From the NCBI GenBank assembly GCA_035771175.1, contig CM069594.1:15595670-15659669 (forward strand): DNA of 64,000 nucleotides. Reading direction: 5' to 3'. Of this stretch, positions 7,740 to 18,900 are shown in pieces (positions within the stretch are counted from its first letter, which is position 1; each line of letters opens with the position of its first letter). Source of the stretch: Paratinospora sagittata (lineage: Eukaryota; Streptophyta; Magnoliopsida; Ranunculales; Menispermaceae). Position numbers and translations under genes: made by a program. The notes under the pieces are model-generated. The model did no database searches, was not told the origin of the DNA, and saw nothing but the letters and a program-made list of their open reading frames with translations.

Positions 7740-9274
7740 ATGATGGAAGGAGAAGGAGGAGGAGCAGCTCCGGCGCCGAAACAGGATGAGTTGCAGCCAC
7801 ATCCGACGAAGGAGCAGCTGCCCAACATTTCGTACTGCATTACCAGCCCTCCACCATGGCGTCAGTTCCTCACTTATTTCTTTTTTTCTTTGGTGTTTCG
7901 TAATTTCTTTTTATGGTTCTGGTTTGGCTTGTAAGAAAAATCTCCCAATTATGCTGGTTTTTATTGTGATGTTGTTGTCACTGATGACGATGATGAACTT
8001 CACAGCTAACAGAGACATGGTGGATATTGGAGAAGACCCATTTCTCTTCTCAAACCAATTCCACCCACTTGATTTTAGCTGTTCAAGTTTTGGTAGCAGC
8101 CCATATACGCGGGAGCCTCTTCTAGAATATGGTTTACGCGAGGCAGTGGTACCACCCTTCATGAATTCTTCAATGGATGAAGATGACTTTCCAAGCCAAC
8201 TTAATGAACTTGAAGGTGAGTATCAATGCTCAATCCACTTTATATTGTACTTGATTATGGACAGATTGGCAATTTCATCCTCTTTGTGTTGATTAATTTG
8301 CTATTGGAATTAGAAGCGGAGAAACAACAGATTGTGATGCAGGAAAATGGAGAGGGGATGAGTAGTACTGGTACTGATCATGTGAACGTTGGAGGTTTGA
8401 ATCCAATGAGAATTGGATTAGAAGCGGAGAAACAACAGATTGTCAGGCATGAAAATGGAGAGGGGATGATTAGTTGCAGCAGTACTGGTAGTGATCATGT
8501 GGAATCGATGACGAAACTGAAGAGTGAGTCTCTATCACGCACTACCATTTCACGCTACTTCTACATGCCCATATCAAAAGCTGCAAAAGAACTTAAGGTA
8601 GGCTTAACCTTGCTGAAGAGGAGGTGCAGGGAATTGGGCATCCGTAGATGGCCTCACAGAAAGTTGATGAGCTTGCAGACCCTTATCAAAAATGTTCAGG
8701 TATTTATCATCATTATATATTGATCTTTATAAGTATTGTGATATCTTAACTTGGGGAAGTTCTGATTAATATAATGACTTCTTAATTAATTATGTATTGC
8801 AGGAAATGGGTGAAGTAGAAGGGGTTGGTGGAGATATGAAGATAAGAGACGCTTTTAGGTTATTGGAGGAACAAAGGAAATGGCCTCACAGAAAGTTGAT
8901 GAGCTTGCACCTAATTATCAATAATGGTCAGGTATTTATCATCAGTATATATTGATCTTTAGAAGTATTTTGATATATTAAGTTGGGGAGGTTCTAATGA
9001 ATATAATTACTTGGTAATGAATTATGTACTGCAGGAAATGGGGGAAGGAGAAGGGGTTGGTAGTGATATAAAGATAGGAGACGCTCTGAGGTTATTGGAG
9101 GAACAAAAGAAGTTGGTGGAAGAGATGCCAGAGGTGGATCTTCAGGAGAAAACAAAGAAACTAAGGCAGGCTTGCTTCAAGGCCAACCACAAGAAAAGAA
9201 AGGAAACCAACTGCAAGAAAAGAAAGGAAATGACTCTAGAGTGGCACCCAGTTGTTATTTCTCGTTTAAATTAA
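7740..9274 (+). CDS. RKD: RKD-like RWP-RK transcription factor, five exons, inside and antisense to the retroelement
   Basis: Proposed exons: 7740-7860, 8006-8215, 8314-8699, 8803-8931 and 9035-9274 (TAA). All introns are GT-AG and all phases agree (1, 1, 0, 0), giving 1086 nt and 361 residues without a stop. RKD proteins are plant nuclear DNA-binding regulators of egg-cell and embryo programmes. The RWP-RK domain spans about 184-236: [19 protein letters not shown], a [15 protein letters not shown] stretch and RWPHRK at 222-227. The C-terminus has the RKD-type [13 protein letters not shown] helix and [14 protein letters not shown], a basic, possibly nuclear-localising tail. The N-terminus (MMEGEGGG) is short; an in-frame ATG at 7641 would add 33 residues. 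Exon 3 contains a 36-codon internal repeat. Exon 4 ends with a second partial motif (WPHRKLMSL, 266-274) from a 232-bp duplication. Expression is unknown; it may be a captured, decaying copy. Confidence 0.78.
8304..8502 (+). repeat. 108-bp offset tandem duplication at the start of exon 3
   Basis: TTAGAAGCGGAGAAACAACA occurs at 8310 and again at 8418. The copies share the AAATGGAGAGGGGATGA and TGATCATGTG landmarks; the second copy has a small insertion. The offset is exactly 36 codons, so the frame is kept. The duplicated part begins before the exon 3 acceptor, so a second potential acceptor AG sits inside the exon at 8420-8421. Confidence 0.9.
8649..9112 (+). repeat. 232-bp tandem duplication spanning exon 3 end, intron and next exon start
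   Basis: TGGCCTCACAGAAAGTTGAT begins at 8649 and at 8881. Similarity continues through the exon end, the intron and the next exon start up to the LEEQ codons, each copy 232 bp. The product is exon 4, a hybrid of the duplicated downstream exon start and the duplicated exon 3 end, plus an extra intron of about 103 bp. The copies have clearly diverged in both intron and exon. Confidence 0.93.
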
Positions 9275-9480
9275 CAGTTTATCATGTATGAACTGAGTAG
9301 TGATTTTCACAAACTTGGCTGAATAAAGTGTCAACTTAAGTAGATCGTGTGATCATTTTGCTTAGGAGATACGGATTAAGCTGTTGTATGAGTAGATGCT
9401 AGAGTAACGAAATTTATCATGTCCCCTAAACCCTAATATGATGCCCAATCATGAAGTTTTCATATCATGTCAAATGATCA
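9275..9480 (+). other. Putative 3' flank/UTR of the RKD-like gene
   Basis: AATAAA at 9322-9327 lies 48 bp after the stop codon and could serve as a polyadenylation signal. No other feature is seen in the stretch, apart from a CCCTAAACCCTAA telo-box-like string near 9424. Confidence 0.4.
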
Positions 9481-9630
9481 AGGTGTTACGACACTTCGAT
9501 ACCTAAATTAAAAAGTAGTGGACTTAAGGTTATGAAGTGGAGCAACTGATAACAGAGGTGTTACGACACTTCGATACCTAAATTAAAAAGTAGTGGACTT
9601 AAGGTTATGAAGTGGAGCAACTGATAACAG
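9481..9630. repeat. Perfect 75-bp tandem duplication
   Basis: 9481-9555 and 9556-9630 read identically, starting AGGTGTTACGACACTTCGAT and ending GATAACAG. Absence of any difference implies a very recent duplication or gene conversion. Confidence 0.95.
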
Positions 9631-9714
9631 TTTGTCTTAAATAAACATTAGACCGAATATCAGATGTCTTCATATTGAAATTCTCCATCTTCCTTTAGTA
9701 AAAAGGTCCTATTC

Positions 9715-9836
9715 CTATCGGTATTTTTGAACAGTTTATCAGTATTGTTGAACAGTTTATCAGTACTTTTGGACAGTTTATCAGTACGTTTGGACAGTTT
9801 TATCAGTACGTTTGAACAGTTTATCGGTACGGTTGA
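9715..9836. repeat. 21-bp minisatellite, about 5-6 units
   Basis: Units begin ACAGTTTATC at 9731, 9752, 9773, 9794 (one extra T) and 9816, with GTAC or GTAT in the middle and TTTG at the end; a partial unit precedes 9731. Peptide repeats such as LSKSTDKLF on the minus strand are by-products. Confidence 0.88.
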
Positions 9837-10241
9837 CCCTCGACTTTGGTTATATTTAACCAATCTAATGTTGCGAGTTCGTCATAAAGGATTGGACGGA
9901 GGCGGAGATCGCTATTGTTGATGCTCCTTATGGTCACAATCTCTCTTTTGGGCAATTTCGTTAGTCTAGTGGGAATTGGTTCCCTGCTAGTAGAAGTTGT
10001 TCCCTCCCTTGAGGGCATTCTTTTGCTGAAAGGAAAATAAATTTGTGTGAAAGACACAAAATATATTCCTAATATTTTTAAGATTTATGCCTTGTCTTCT
10101 AGACATTAGTTTCGAGTTTTCTGTTGATGTTTATGCCATCATGAATTTTTCTTCATTAGTGATTTGATGCATATATGTCGTATTCACCTATGAATGTATA
10201 GACATATCTCATCATAATTATATATATAGTTTTCATAAAGC

Positions 10242-10244
<3 letters not shown>
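9837..10244. other. Unassigned retroelement interior
   Basis: No recognised feature. A 78-codon minus-strand frame (10057 to 9821) crosses into the minisatellite and has no motif I know, so I do not call it a gene. Confidence 0.4.

Positions 10245-10299
<55 letters not shown>
10245..10299. repeat. (TA)n microsatellite
   Basis: About 27 uninterrupted TA dinucleotides, flanked by further TATATA-rich sequence to about 10380. Confidence 0.97.
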
Positions 10300-10302
<3 letters not shown>

Positions 10303-10527
10303 AAATTTAGACTATATAAAAATCATATATAGTTATTTTTAATCTTAACTATATATAGAAGCCATATATATATATAGTTTTAGATATAGCAATTTTTTTT
10401 TTTTTTTTTTTTTCGAATAAATAATTTTCGATAAATAATTTTTTTTTTCGAATTTTTTTTTTTATCGAATAAATAATTTTCGAAAAACAAAATTTTTTTC
10501 GAATTTTTTTTTTTTTTTTTTTTTTTT

Positions 10528-10560
<33 letters not shown>

Positions 10561-10709
10561 CGTACCTCATATACTCTAATGTATATAGATACATATATTC
10601 AATAATAACTACACATATAGTTTCTAATAAATTATGACTATATATATATTTAAATCAATTATAGTTTCTTTCCCTAATTTGGTGGACTTGGGTGGGCCGT
10701 GGACCGTAC
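10300..10709. repeat. Low-complexity AT/T-rich block near the primer site
   Basis: Long T-runs interrupted by CGAATAAATAATTTTCGA-like strings occupy about 10391-10558. Before and after them lie ACTATATATA-type strings in both orientations. Run lengths here may be inaccurate in the assembly. The last part (about 10660-10709) is ordinary leader next to the primer site. Confidence 0.75.
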
Positions 10710-10721
10710 GCTCTGATACCA
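10710..10721 (-). promoter_or_regulatory. Primer-binding site, tRNA-iMet type
   Basis: Minus strand reads TGGTATCAGAGC, matching the 3' end of plant initiator-Met tRNA, five bases inside the LTR boundary at 10727. This is the usual first-strand primer of plant Ty3/gypsy chromoviruses and confirms the minus orientation. Confidence 0.9.
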
Positions 10722-11769
10722 TTAAATGTCACACCCCGCCCGGACGCGCCTAAACCGGCGGTGCACTCTCGGACGGGGCGCGCATTTGGAACAATCACAA
10801 CGGTAATAACAGAGTGCGCAGCGGAAATATAGTACACAGTACAAATCTGATTTCATATAATTCAGAATACTTTTGTACATAAAATGGTCAAGGGAACATA
10901 CTCCCAAAATCCCCAATGATTCATACAAAGGGTACAAAATGTGGGCCCCATAACCTGCACCCAGTCCACCCTAATTTCCTGTGAAAGATTTGATAATATT
11001 GGAGTGAGCTTAACGCGCTCAGTGGGTAAATAGTGCATGAGTATAACAATTAATAAAGCCTACTTCAATATCAAATATCTTAAATTACACATGTGAGCAT
11101 CATAATCAATCAATATGAATGTATGCATGACACCGTCACGTATTAATGGTTTGATGAGCGTACATCGCCTGAATTCATGTACAGGAACGATGCTCTGAAT
11201 TCACGTACTGATGTCCCTCCCCGGGTGTAGCCGGGTTCTCATGTACGTCCTTCTCCAGAGAAATATAATGAATAGTGAGCAATGCTTCTAACTATTCTAT
11301 GAGTCATAAACCATATACGTCCTTAGGTGGTGATATGTATGATGCCAATGCATGAACTGGTCTAGTTTACTGGTCTGGTCTTTCTTGACATTTAGACTGA
11401 CTTTGGCAACGTCTTGTGAACCTTATCAGGGTCGGTATCACAACGTGCAAAGTTATAACATTTAGGTCATAACATTTTTGACATAATGCAGTGTAAATGA
11501 ATAGTAGACATAATAATAATTGAATGTAAACTTTAATCAAAGTTATAAAACACGCAAACCTATGTTTCGTTCCCCACCTTCAGATCTGGTGCTTTTCTCC
11601 GGACGGAACTTCGTTGCACTGCTTTCAGATCTGGCGCTCTCCTCCGGACAGAAATTTGTTGCACCGCACCGGGAGTCTCAAAGACTAAAAACTTAGAATG
11701 CGTAGAAAGGAGAAGAAAAATCACAAGAGAAGGTGATTTGGTGTGAGAAATGAGAAATGAGGAGGTTTC

Positions 11770-11776
11770 TTATATA
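11770..11776 (-). promoter_or_regulatory. LTR TATA box (5' LTR copy)
   Basis: Same TATATAA as in the left LTR, placed between the minisatellite and the pyrimidine-rich leader. Being in the 5' LTR, this is the copy that would drive the element's RNA, antisense through the RKD-like gene. Confidence 0.7.
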
Positions 11777-11787
11777 GAGATTTTGTG

Positions 11788-11968
11788 CGCCTGAACGTTC
11801 TGGCAGGCGCCTGAACGTTCTGGCATGGCGCCTGAACGTTCTGGCAGGCGCCTGAACGTTCTGGCATGCGCCTGAACGTTCTGGCATGGCGCCTGAAAGT
11901 TCTGGCAGGCGCCTGAACGTTCTGGCATGCCGCCTGAACGTTCTGGCAGGCGCCTGAACGTTCGGGCG
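11788..11968. repeat. 20-bp LTR minisatellite, 9 units
   Basis: Same unit as in the left LTR but nine copies instead of twelve. One unit carries GAAAGTTC instead of GAACGTTC. The first and last units match those of the other LTR, so the change was internal gain or loss. Confidence 0.95.
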
Positions 11969-11997
11969 TTGCCCAAATAGTAAAAATTTCAAATAGT

Positions 11998-12037
<40 letters not shown>

Positions 12038-12479
12038 TGAAATACAGGGTATTACACTTACTTATGATTAAAATTAAATCACTTTTACATCAAGAATGTA
12101 ATGGTTACGGTGTTGAAACTTGGGGTAGATTTTTGCTCAGTTGTCAATCAAAGGCATGACTTTTCCATAATTATATCAATTTTACGCTTGAATTAGTAAA
12201 AACAATTGATTGATTTGTTTTTTTGAATTCTATGTTTTGGCATAATAAAATAAATCAATGGAATTGATTTGGATATGAGGATATATCTTATAGGTTGGAT
12301 GTTCATTAGGCATATGTTTTACATGTTTCAAAATCCTTTTTATTGGAAATACAAATGAGACTCTATCATTTTTTTTTTTGAAAGCCTAGAGATTACATGA
12401 AACTACTCCATTTACTGGAAGAAAGAAAGTGATTGTTCTTCTTTTCCTTATATAATGAATTATTGAACTTACTTATGAT

Positions 12480-15400
12480 TAAAATTAAATCACTTTTACA
12501 TCAAGAATGTAATGGTTATGGTGTTAAAACTTGGGGAAGATTTTTGCCCAGTTGCCAATCAAAGGATTGACTTTTTTATGATTAAATTAATTTTATGCTT
12601 GAATCAGTAAAAAGAATTGATTAATTTGTTTTTGTGTTCTATGTTTTGGCATGATCAAATAAATCAATGGGATTGCTTTGGATATGAGGATATATCTTAT
12701 AGGTTGGATGTTCATTAGGCATATATTTTACAGGTTTCAAAATCCTTTTTGTTGGAAATACAAATGAGACTCTATCATTTTTTTTTTTGAAAGCCTAGAG
12801 ATTACATGAAACTGCTCCATTTACTGGAAGAAAGAAAGTGATTGTTCTTCTTTTCCTTCTATAATGAATTGTTGAACTTACTTATGATTAAAATTAAATC
12901 ACTTTTACATCAAGAATGTAATGGTTACGGTGTCGAAACTTGGGGCAGATTTTTGCTCAGTTGCCAATCAAAGGCATGACTTTTCTATGATTATATCAAT
13001 TTTATGCTTGAATTAGTAAAAACAATTGATTGATTTGTTTTTGTATTCTATGTTTTGGCATGATAAAATAAATCAGTGGAATTGATTTGGATCTGAGGAT
13101 ATATCTTATAGGTTGGATGTTCATTACGCATATATTTTACAGGTTTTCAAAATCCTTTTGGCTGAAAATACAAAGGAGACTATCATTTTTTTTTGTTGAA
13201 AGCCTAGAGATTACATGAAACTGCTCCCTTTACTGGAAGAAAGAAATTGATTGTTCTTCTCTTCCTTATATAATGAATTATTGAACTTACATATGATTAA
13301 AATTAAATCACTTTTACATCAAGAATGTAATGGTTATGGTGTTGAAACTTGGGGTAGATTTTTGCCCAGTTGCCAATCAAAGGCATGAGTTTTCTATGAT
13401 TATATTAATTTTATGCTTGAATTAGTAAAAAGAATTGATTGATTTGTTTTTGTATTCTATGTTTTGGCATGATAAAATAAATCAATGGAATTGATTTGGA
13501 TATGAGGATATATCTTATAGGTTGGATGTTCATTAGGCATATATTTTACAGGTTTCAAAATCCTTTTTGATGGAAATACAAATGAGACTCTATCATTTTT
13601 TATTTTTGGAAGCCTAGAGATTACATGAAATCGCTCCATTTACTGGAAGAAAGAAAGTGATTGTTCTTCTTTTCCTTCTATAATGAATTATTGAACTTAC
13701 TTATGATTAAAATTAAATCACTTTTACATCAAGAATGTAATGGTTACAGTGTTGAAACTTGGGGCGGATTTTTCCTCAGTTGCCAATCAAAGGCATGACT
13801 TTTCTATGATTATATCAATTTTATTCTTGAATTAGTAAAAAGAATTGATTGATTTATTTTTGTATTCTATGTTTTGGCATGATAAAATAAATCAATGGAA
13901 TTGATTTGGATATGAGGATATATCTTATAGGTTGGATGTTCATTAGGCATATATTTTATAGGTTTCAAAATCCTTTTTGCTGAAAATACAAAGGAGACTA
14001 TCATTTTTTTTTTGTTGAAAGCCTAGAGATTACATGAAACTGCTCCATTTACTGGAAGAAAGAAAGTGATTGTTCTTCTTTTCCTTATATAATGAATTAT
14101 TGAACTTACTTACGAGTAAAATTAAATCACTTTTACATCAAGAATGTAATGGTTACGGTGTTGAAACTTGGGGCAGATTTTTGCTCAGTTGGCAATCAAA
14201 GGCATGACTTTTCTATGATTATATCAATTTTATGCTTGAATTAGTAAAAACAATTGATTGATTTGTTTTTGTATTCTATGTTTTGGCCTGATAAAATAAA
14301 TCAATGGAATTGATTTGGATCTGAGGATATATCTTATAGGTTGAATGTTCATTAGGCATATATTTTACAGGTTTTCAAAACCCTTTTTGCTGAAAATACA
14401 AAGGAGACTATCATTTTTTTTTGTTGAAAGCCTGGAGATTACATGAAACTGCTCCATTTACTGGAAGAACTAACTTACTTATGATTAAAATTAAATCACT
14501 TTTACATCAAGAATGTAATGGTTACGGTGTTGAAACTTGGGGTAGATTTTTGCTCAGTTGTCAATCAAAGGCATGACTTTTCCATAATTATATTAATTTT
14601 ACGCTTGAATTAGTAAAAACAATTGATTGATTTGTTTTTTTGAATTCTATGTTTTGGCATAATAAAATAAATCAATGGAATTGATTTGGATATGAGGATA
14701 TATCTTATAGGTTGGATGTTCATTAGGCATATGTTTTACAGGTTTCAAAATCCTTTTTGCTGAATATACAAAGGAGACTATCATTTTTTTTTGTTGAAAG
14801 CCTAGAGATTACATGAAACTGCTCCATTTACTGGAAGAAAGAAAGTGATTGTTCTTCTTTTCCTTATATAATGAATTATTGAACTTACTTACGATTAAAA
14901 TTAAATCACTTTTACATCAAGAATGTAATGGTTACGGTGTTGAAACTTGGGGTGGATTTTTGCTCAGTTGTCAATCAAAGGCATGACTTTTCCATAATTA
15001 TATTAATTTTACGCTTGAATTAGTAAAAACAATTGATTGATTTGTTTTTTTGAATTCTATGTTTTGGCATAATAAAATAAATCATTGGAATTGATTTGGA
15101 TATGAGGATATATCTTATAGGTTGGATGTTCATTAGGCATATGTTTTACAGGTTTCAAAATCCTTTTTCTTGGAAATACAAATGAGACTCTATCATTTTT
15201 TTTTTTGAAAGCCTAGAGATTACATGAAACTACTCCATTTACTGGAAGAAAGAAAGTGATTGTTCTTCTTTTCCTTATATAATGAATTATTGAACTTACT
15301 TATGATTAAAATTAAATCACTTTTACATCAAGAATGTAATGGTTATGGTGTTAAAACTTGGGGAAGATTTTTGCCCAGTTGCCAATCAAAGGATTGACTT

Positions 15401-18400
15401 TTTTATGATTAAATTAATTTTATGCTTGAATTAGTAAAAAGAATTGATTAATTTGTTTTTGTGTACTATGTTTTGGCCTGATAAAATAAATCAATGGAAT
15501 TGATTTGGATCTGAGGATATATCTTATAGGTTGAATGTTCATTAGGCATATATTTTACAGGTTTTCAAAACCCTTTTTGCTGAAAATACAAAGGAGACTA
15601 TCATTTTTTTTTGTTGAAAGCCTGGAGATTACATGAAACTGCTCCATTTACTGGAAGAACTAACTTACTTATGATTAAAATTAAATCACTTTTACATCAA
15701 GAATGTAATGGTTACGGTGTTGAAACTTGGGGTAGATTTTTGCTCAGTTGTCAATCAAAGGCATGACTTTTCCATAATTATATTAATTTTACGCTTGAAT
15801 TAGTAAAAACAATTGATTGATTTGTTTTTTTGAATTCTATGTTTTGGCATAATAAAATAAATCAATGGAATTGATTTGGATATGAGGATATATCTTATAG
15901 GTTGGATGTTCATTAGGCATATGTTTTACAGGTTTCAAAATCCTTTTTCTTGGAAATACAAATGAGACTCTATCATTTTTTTTTTTGAAAGCCTAGAGAT
16001 TACATGAAACTACTCCATTTACTGGAAGAAAGAAAGTGATTGTTCTTCTTTTCCTTATATAATGAATTATTGAACTTACTTATGATTAAAATTAAATCAC
16101 TTTTACATCAAGAATGTAATGGTTATGGTGTTAAAACTTGGGGAAGATTTTTGCCCAGTTGCCAATCAAAGGATTGACTTTTTTATGATTAAATTAATTT
16201 TATGCTTGAATTAGTAAAAAGAATTGATTAATTTGTTTTTGTGTTCTATGTTTTGGCCTGATAAAATAAATCAATGGAATTGATTTGGATCTGAGGATAT
16301 ATCTTATAGGTTGAATGTTCATTAGGCATATATTTTACAGGTTTTCAAAACCCTTTTTGCTGAAAATACAAAGGAGACTATCATTTTTTTTTGTTGAAAG
16401 CCTGGAGATTACATGAAACTGCTCCATTTACTGGAAGAACTAACTTACTTATGATTAAAATTAAATCTCTTTTACATCAAGAATGTAATGGTTACGGTGT
16501 TGAAACTTGTGGTAGATTTTTGCTCAGTTGTCAATCAAAGGCATGACTTTTCCATAATTATATTAATTTTACGCTTGAATTAGTAAAAACAATTGATTGA
16601 TTTGTTTTTTTGAATTCTATGTTTTGGCATAATAAAATAAATCAATGGAATTGATTTGGATATGAGGATATATCTTATAGGTTGGATGTTCATTAGGCAT
16701 ATGTTTTACAGGTTTCAAAATCCTTTTTGCTGAATATACAAAGGAGACTATCATTTTTTTTTGTTGAAAGCCTAGAGATTACATGAAACTGCTCCATTTA
16801 CTGGAAGAAAGAAAGTGATTGTTCTTCTTTTCCTTATATAATGAATTATTGAACTTACTTACGATTAAAATTAAATCACTTTTACATCAAGAATGTAATG
16901 GTTACGGTGTTGAAACTTGGGGCAGATTTTTGCTCAGTTGCCAATCAAAGGCATGACTTTTCTATGATTATATCAATTTTATGCTTGAATTAGTAAAAAC
17001 AATTGATTGATTTTTTTTTGTATTCTATGTTTTGGCCTGATAAAATAAATCAATGGAATTGATTTGGATCTGAGGATATATCTTATAGGTTGAATGTTCA
17101 TTAGGCATATATTTTACAGGTTTTCAAAACCCTTTTTGCTGAAAATACAAAGGAGACTATCATTTTTTTTTGTTGAAAGCCTGGAGATTACATGAAACTG
17201 CTCCATTTACTGGAAGAACTAACTTACTTATGATTAAAATTAAATCACTTTTACATCAAGAATGTAATGGTTACGGTGTTGAAACTTGGGGTGGATTTTT
17301 GCTCAGTTGTCAATCAAAGGCATGACTTTTCCATAATTATATTAATTTTACGCTTGAATTAGTAAAAACAATTGATTGATTTGTTTTTTTGAATTCAATG
17401 TTTTGGCATAATAAAATAAATCAATGGAATTGATTTGGATATGAGGATATATCTTATAGGTTGGATGTTCATTAGGCATATATTTTACAAGTTTTCAAAT
17501 CCTTTTTGCTGAAAATACAAAGGAGACTCTTTTTTTTTTGTTGAAAGCCTCGAGATTACATGAAACTGCTCCATTTACTGGAAGAAAGAATGTGATTGTT
17601 CTTCTCTTCCTTATATAATGAATTATTGAACTTACTTATGATTAAAATTAAATCACTTTTACATCAAGAATGTAATGGTTATGGTGTTAAAACTTGGGGA
17701 AGATTTTTGCCCAGTTGCCAATCAAAGGATTGACTTTTTTAGGATTAAATTAATTTTATGCTTGAATTAGTAAAAAGAATTGATTAATTTGTTTTTGTGT
17801 TCTACGTTTTGGCATGATCAAATAAATCAATGGGATTGCTTTGGATATGAGGATATATCTTATAGGTTGGATGTTCATTAGGCATATATTTTACAGGGTT
17901 CAAAATCCATTTTGTTGGAAATACAAATGAGACTCTATCATTTTTTTTTTTTTGAAAGCCTAAGGATTACATGAAACTGCTCCATTTACTGGATGAACGA
18001 AAGTGATTGTTCTTCTTTTCCTTCTATAATGAATTATTGAACTTACTTATGATTAAAATTAAATCACTTTTACATCAAGAATGTAATGGTTACGGTGTCG
18101 AAACTTGGGGCAGATTTTTGCTCAGTTGCCAATCAAAGGCATGACTTTTCTATGATTATATCAATTTTATGCTTGAATTAGTAAAAACAATTGATTGATT
18201 TGTTTTTGTATTCTATGTTTTGGCATGATAAAATAAATCAGTGGAATTGATTTGGATCTGAGGATATATCTTATAGGTTGGATGTTCATTACGCATATAT
18301 TTTACAGGTTTTCAAAATCCTTTTGGCTGAAAATACAAAGGAGACTATCATTTTTTTGTTGTTGAAAGCCTAGAGATTACATGAAACTGCTCCCTTTACT

Positions 18401-18900
18401 GGAAGAAAGAAATTGATTGTTCTTCTCTTCCTTATATAATGAATTATTGAACTTACTTATGATTAAAATTAAATCACTTTTACATCAAGAATGTAATGGT
18501 TATGGTGTTGAAACTTGGGCCAGATTTTTGCCCAGTTGCCAATCAAAGGCATGACTTTTCTATGATTATATTAATTTTATGCTTGAATTAGTAAAAAGAA
18601 TTGATTGATTTGTTTTTGTATTCTATGTTTTGGCATGATAAAATAAATCAATGGAATTGATTTGGATATGAGGATATATCTTATAGGTTGGATGTTCATT
18701 AGGCATATATTTTACAGGTTTCAAAATCCTTTTTGATGGAAATACAAATGAGACTCTATCATTTTTTATTTTTGAAAGCCTAGAGATTACATGAAATTGC
18801 TCCATTTACTGGAAGAAAGAAAGTGATTGTTCTTCTTTTCCTTCTATAATGAATTATTGAACTTACTTATGATTAAAATTAAATCACTTTTACATCAAGA
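12480..18900. repeat. Duplicated about 1.25-kb segment at 5166-bp spacing
   Basis: About 12,480-13,735 matches about 17,640-18,900, sharing rare variants such as GGTGTCGAAAC (near 12,930 and 18,095), TTACGCATATATTTTACAGG and CCTTTTGGCTG. The spacing measured between equivalent monomers is 5166. Between the two copies lies a different block that includes the 780-bp dimers. Confidence 0.8.
15654..17212. repeat. 780-bp dimer higher-order repeat
   Basis: Short-monomer junctions at 15,654, 16,434 and 17,213 define two tandem dimers (780 and 779 bp), each one full plus one short monomer. The preceding interval (14,464 to 15,654) is a 1190-bp trimer of related monomers. Confidence 0.85.

Larger units (their letters stand above)
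2053..12056 (-). mobile_element. Ty3/gypsy (Tekay/Del-type chromovirus) LTR retroelement, defective, carrying an RKD-like gene
   Basis: Read on the minus strand the order is 5' LTR (12056 to 10727), tRNA-iMet primer site (10721 to 10710), a long non-pol interior (10709 to about 6321), a short gag-like remnant, RT, RNase H, integrase, GPY/F and chromodomain (6204 to 3463), polypurine tract (3240 to 3228) and a truncated 3' LTR (3227 to 2053). The shared LTR part differs by four substitutions that I can see in about 850 bp outside the length-variable tracts, so the insertion is young; at a commonly assumed 1.3e-8 per site per year this would be roughly 0.2 million years. gag, protease and the start of RT are missing, and pol has a nonsense codon, so the copy is non-autonomous. 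The clade call rests on the GPY/F domain followed by a chromodomain ending in a VEEATWE...YPELF block, typical of Tekay/Del. Confidence 0.93.
10727..12056 (-). repeat. 5' LTR, complete (1330 bp)
   Basis: Bounded by TGTCACACCCC at 10727 and GTATTACA at 12056, i.e. TG...CA in element sense. It contains all parts of the left LTR plus the 214-bp terminal part absent there. The T-tract before the outer end (about 12000-12036) is a plain T-run, whereas the left copy has TTTTA repeats. Satellite resumes at once at 12057 with CTTACTTATG; the matching target-site duplicate on the left is lost. Confidence 0.95.

Noticed and set aside
9660..10057. Minus- and plus-strand open frames over the 21-bp minisatellite and its flank
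   Set aside because: Part is translated minisatellite; the remainder (78 codons) shows no motif or splice context.
10655..10937. Minus-strand frames across the primer site and LTR end
   Set aside because: They run over the primer-binding site and LTR terminus, which are well explained as non-coding.
2053..12056. CRM-type centromeric retrotransposon
   Set aside because: The pol end has a conventional GPY/F plus chromodomain of Tekay/Del type; I see no CR motif and no overlap of pol with the LTR, as expected for CRM.
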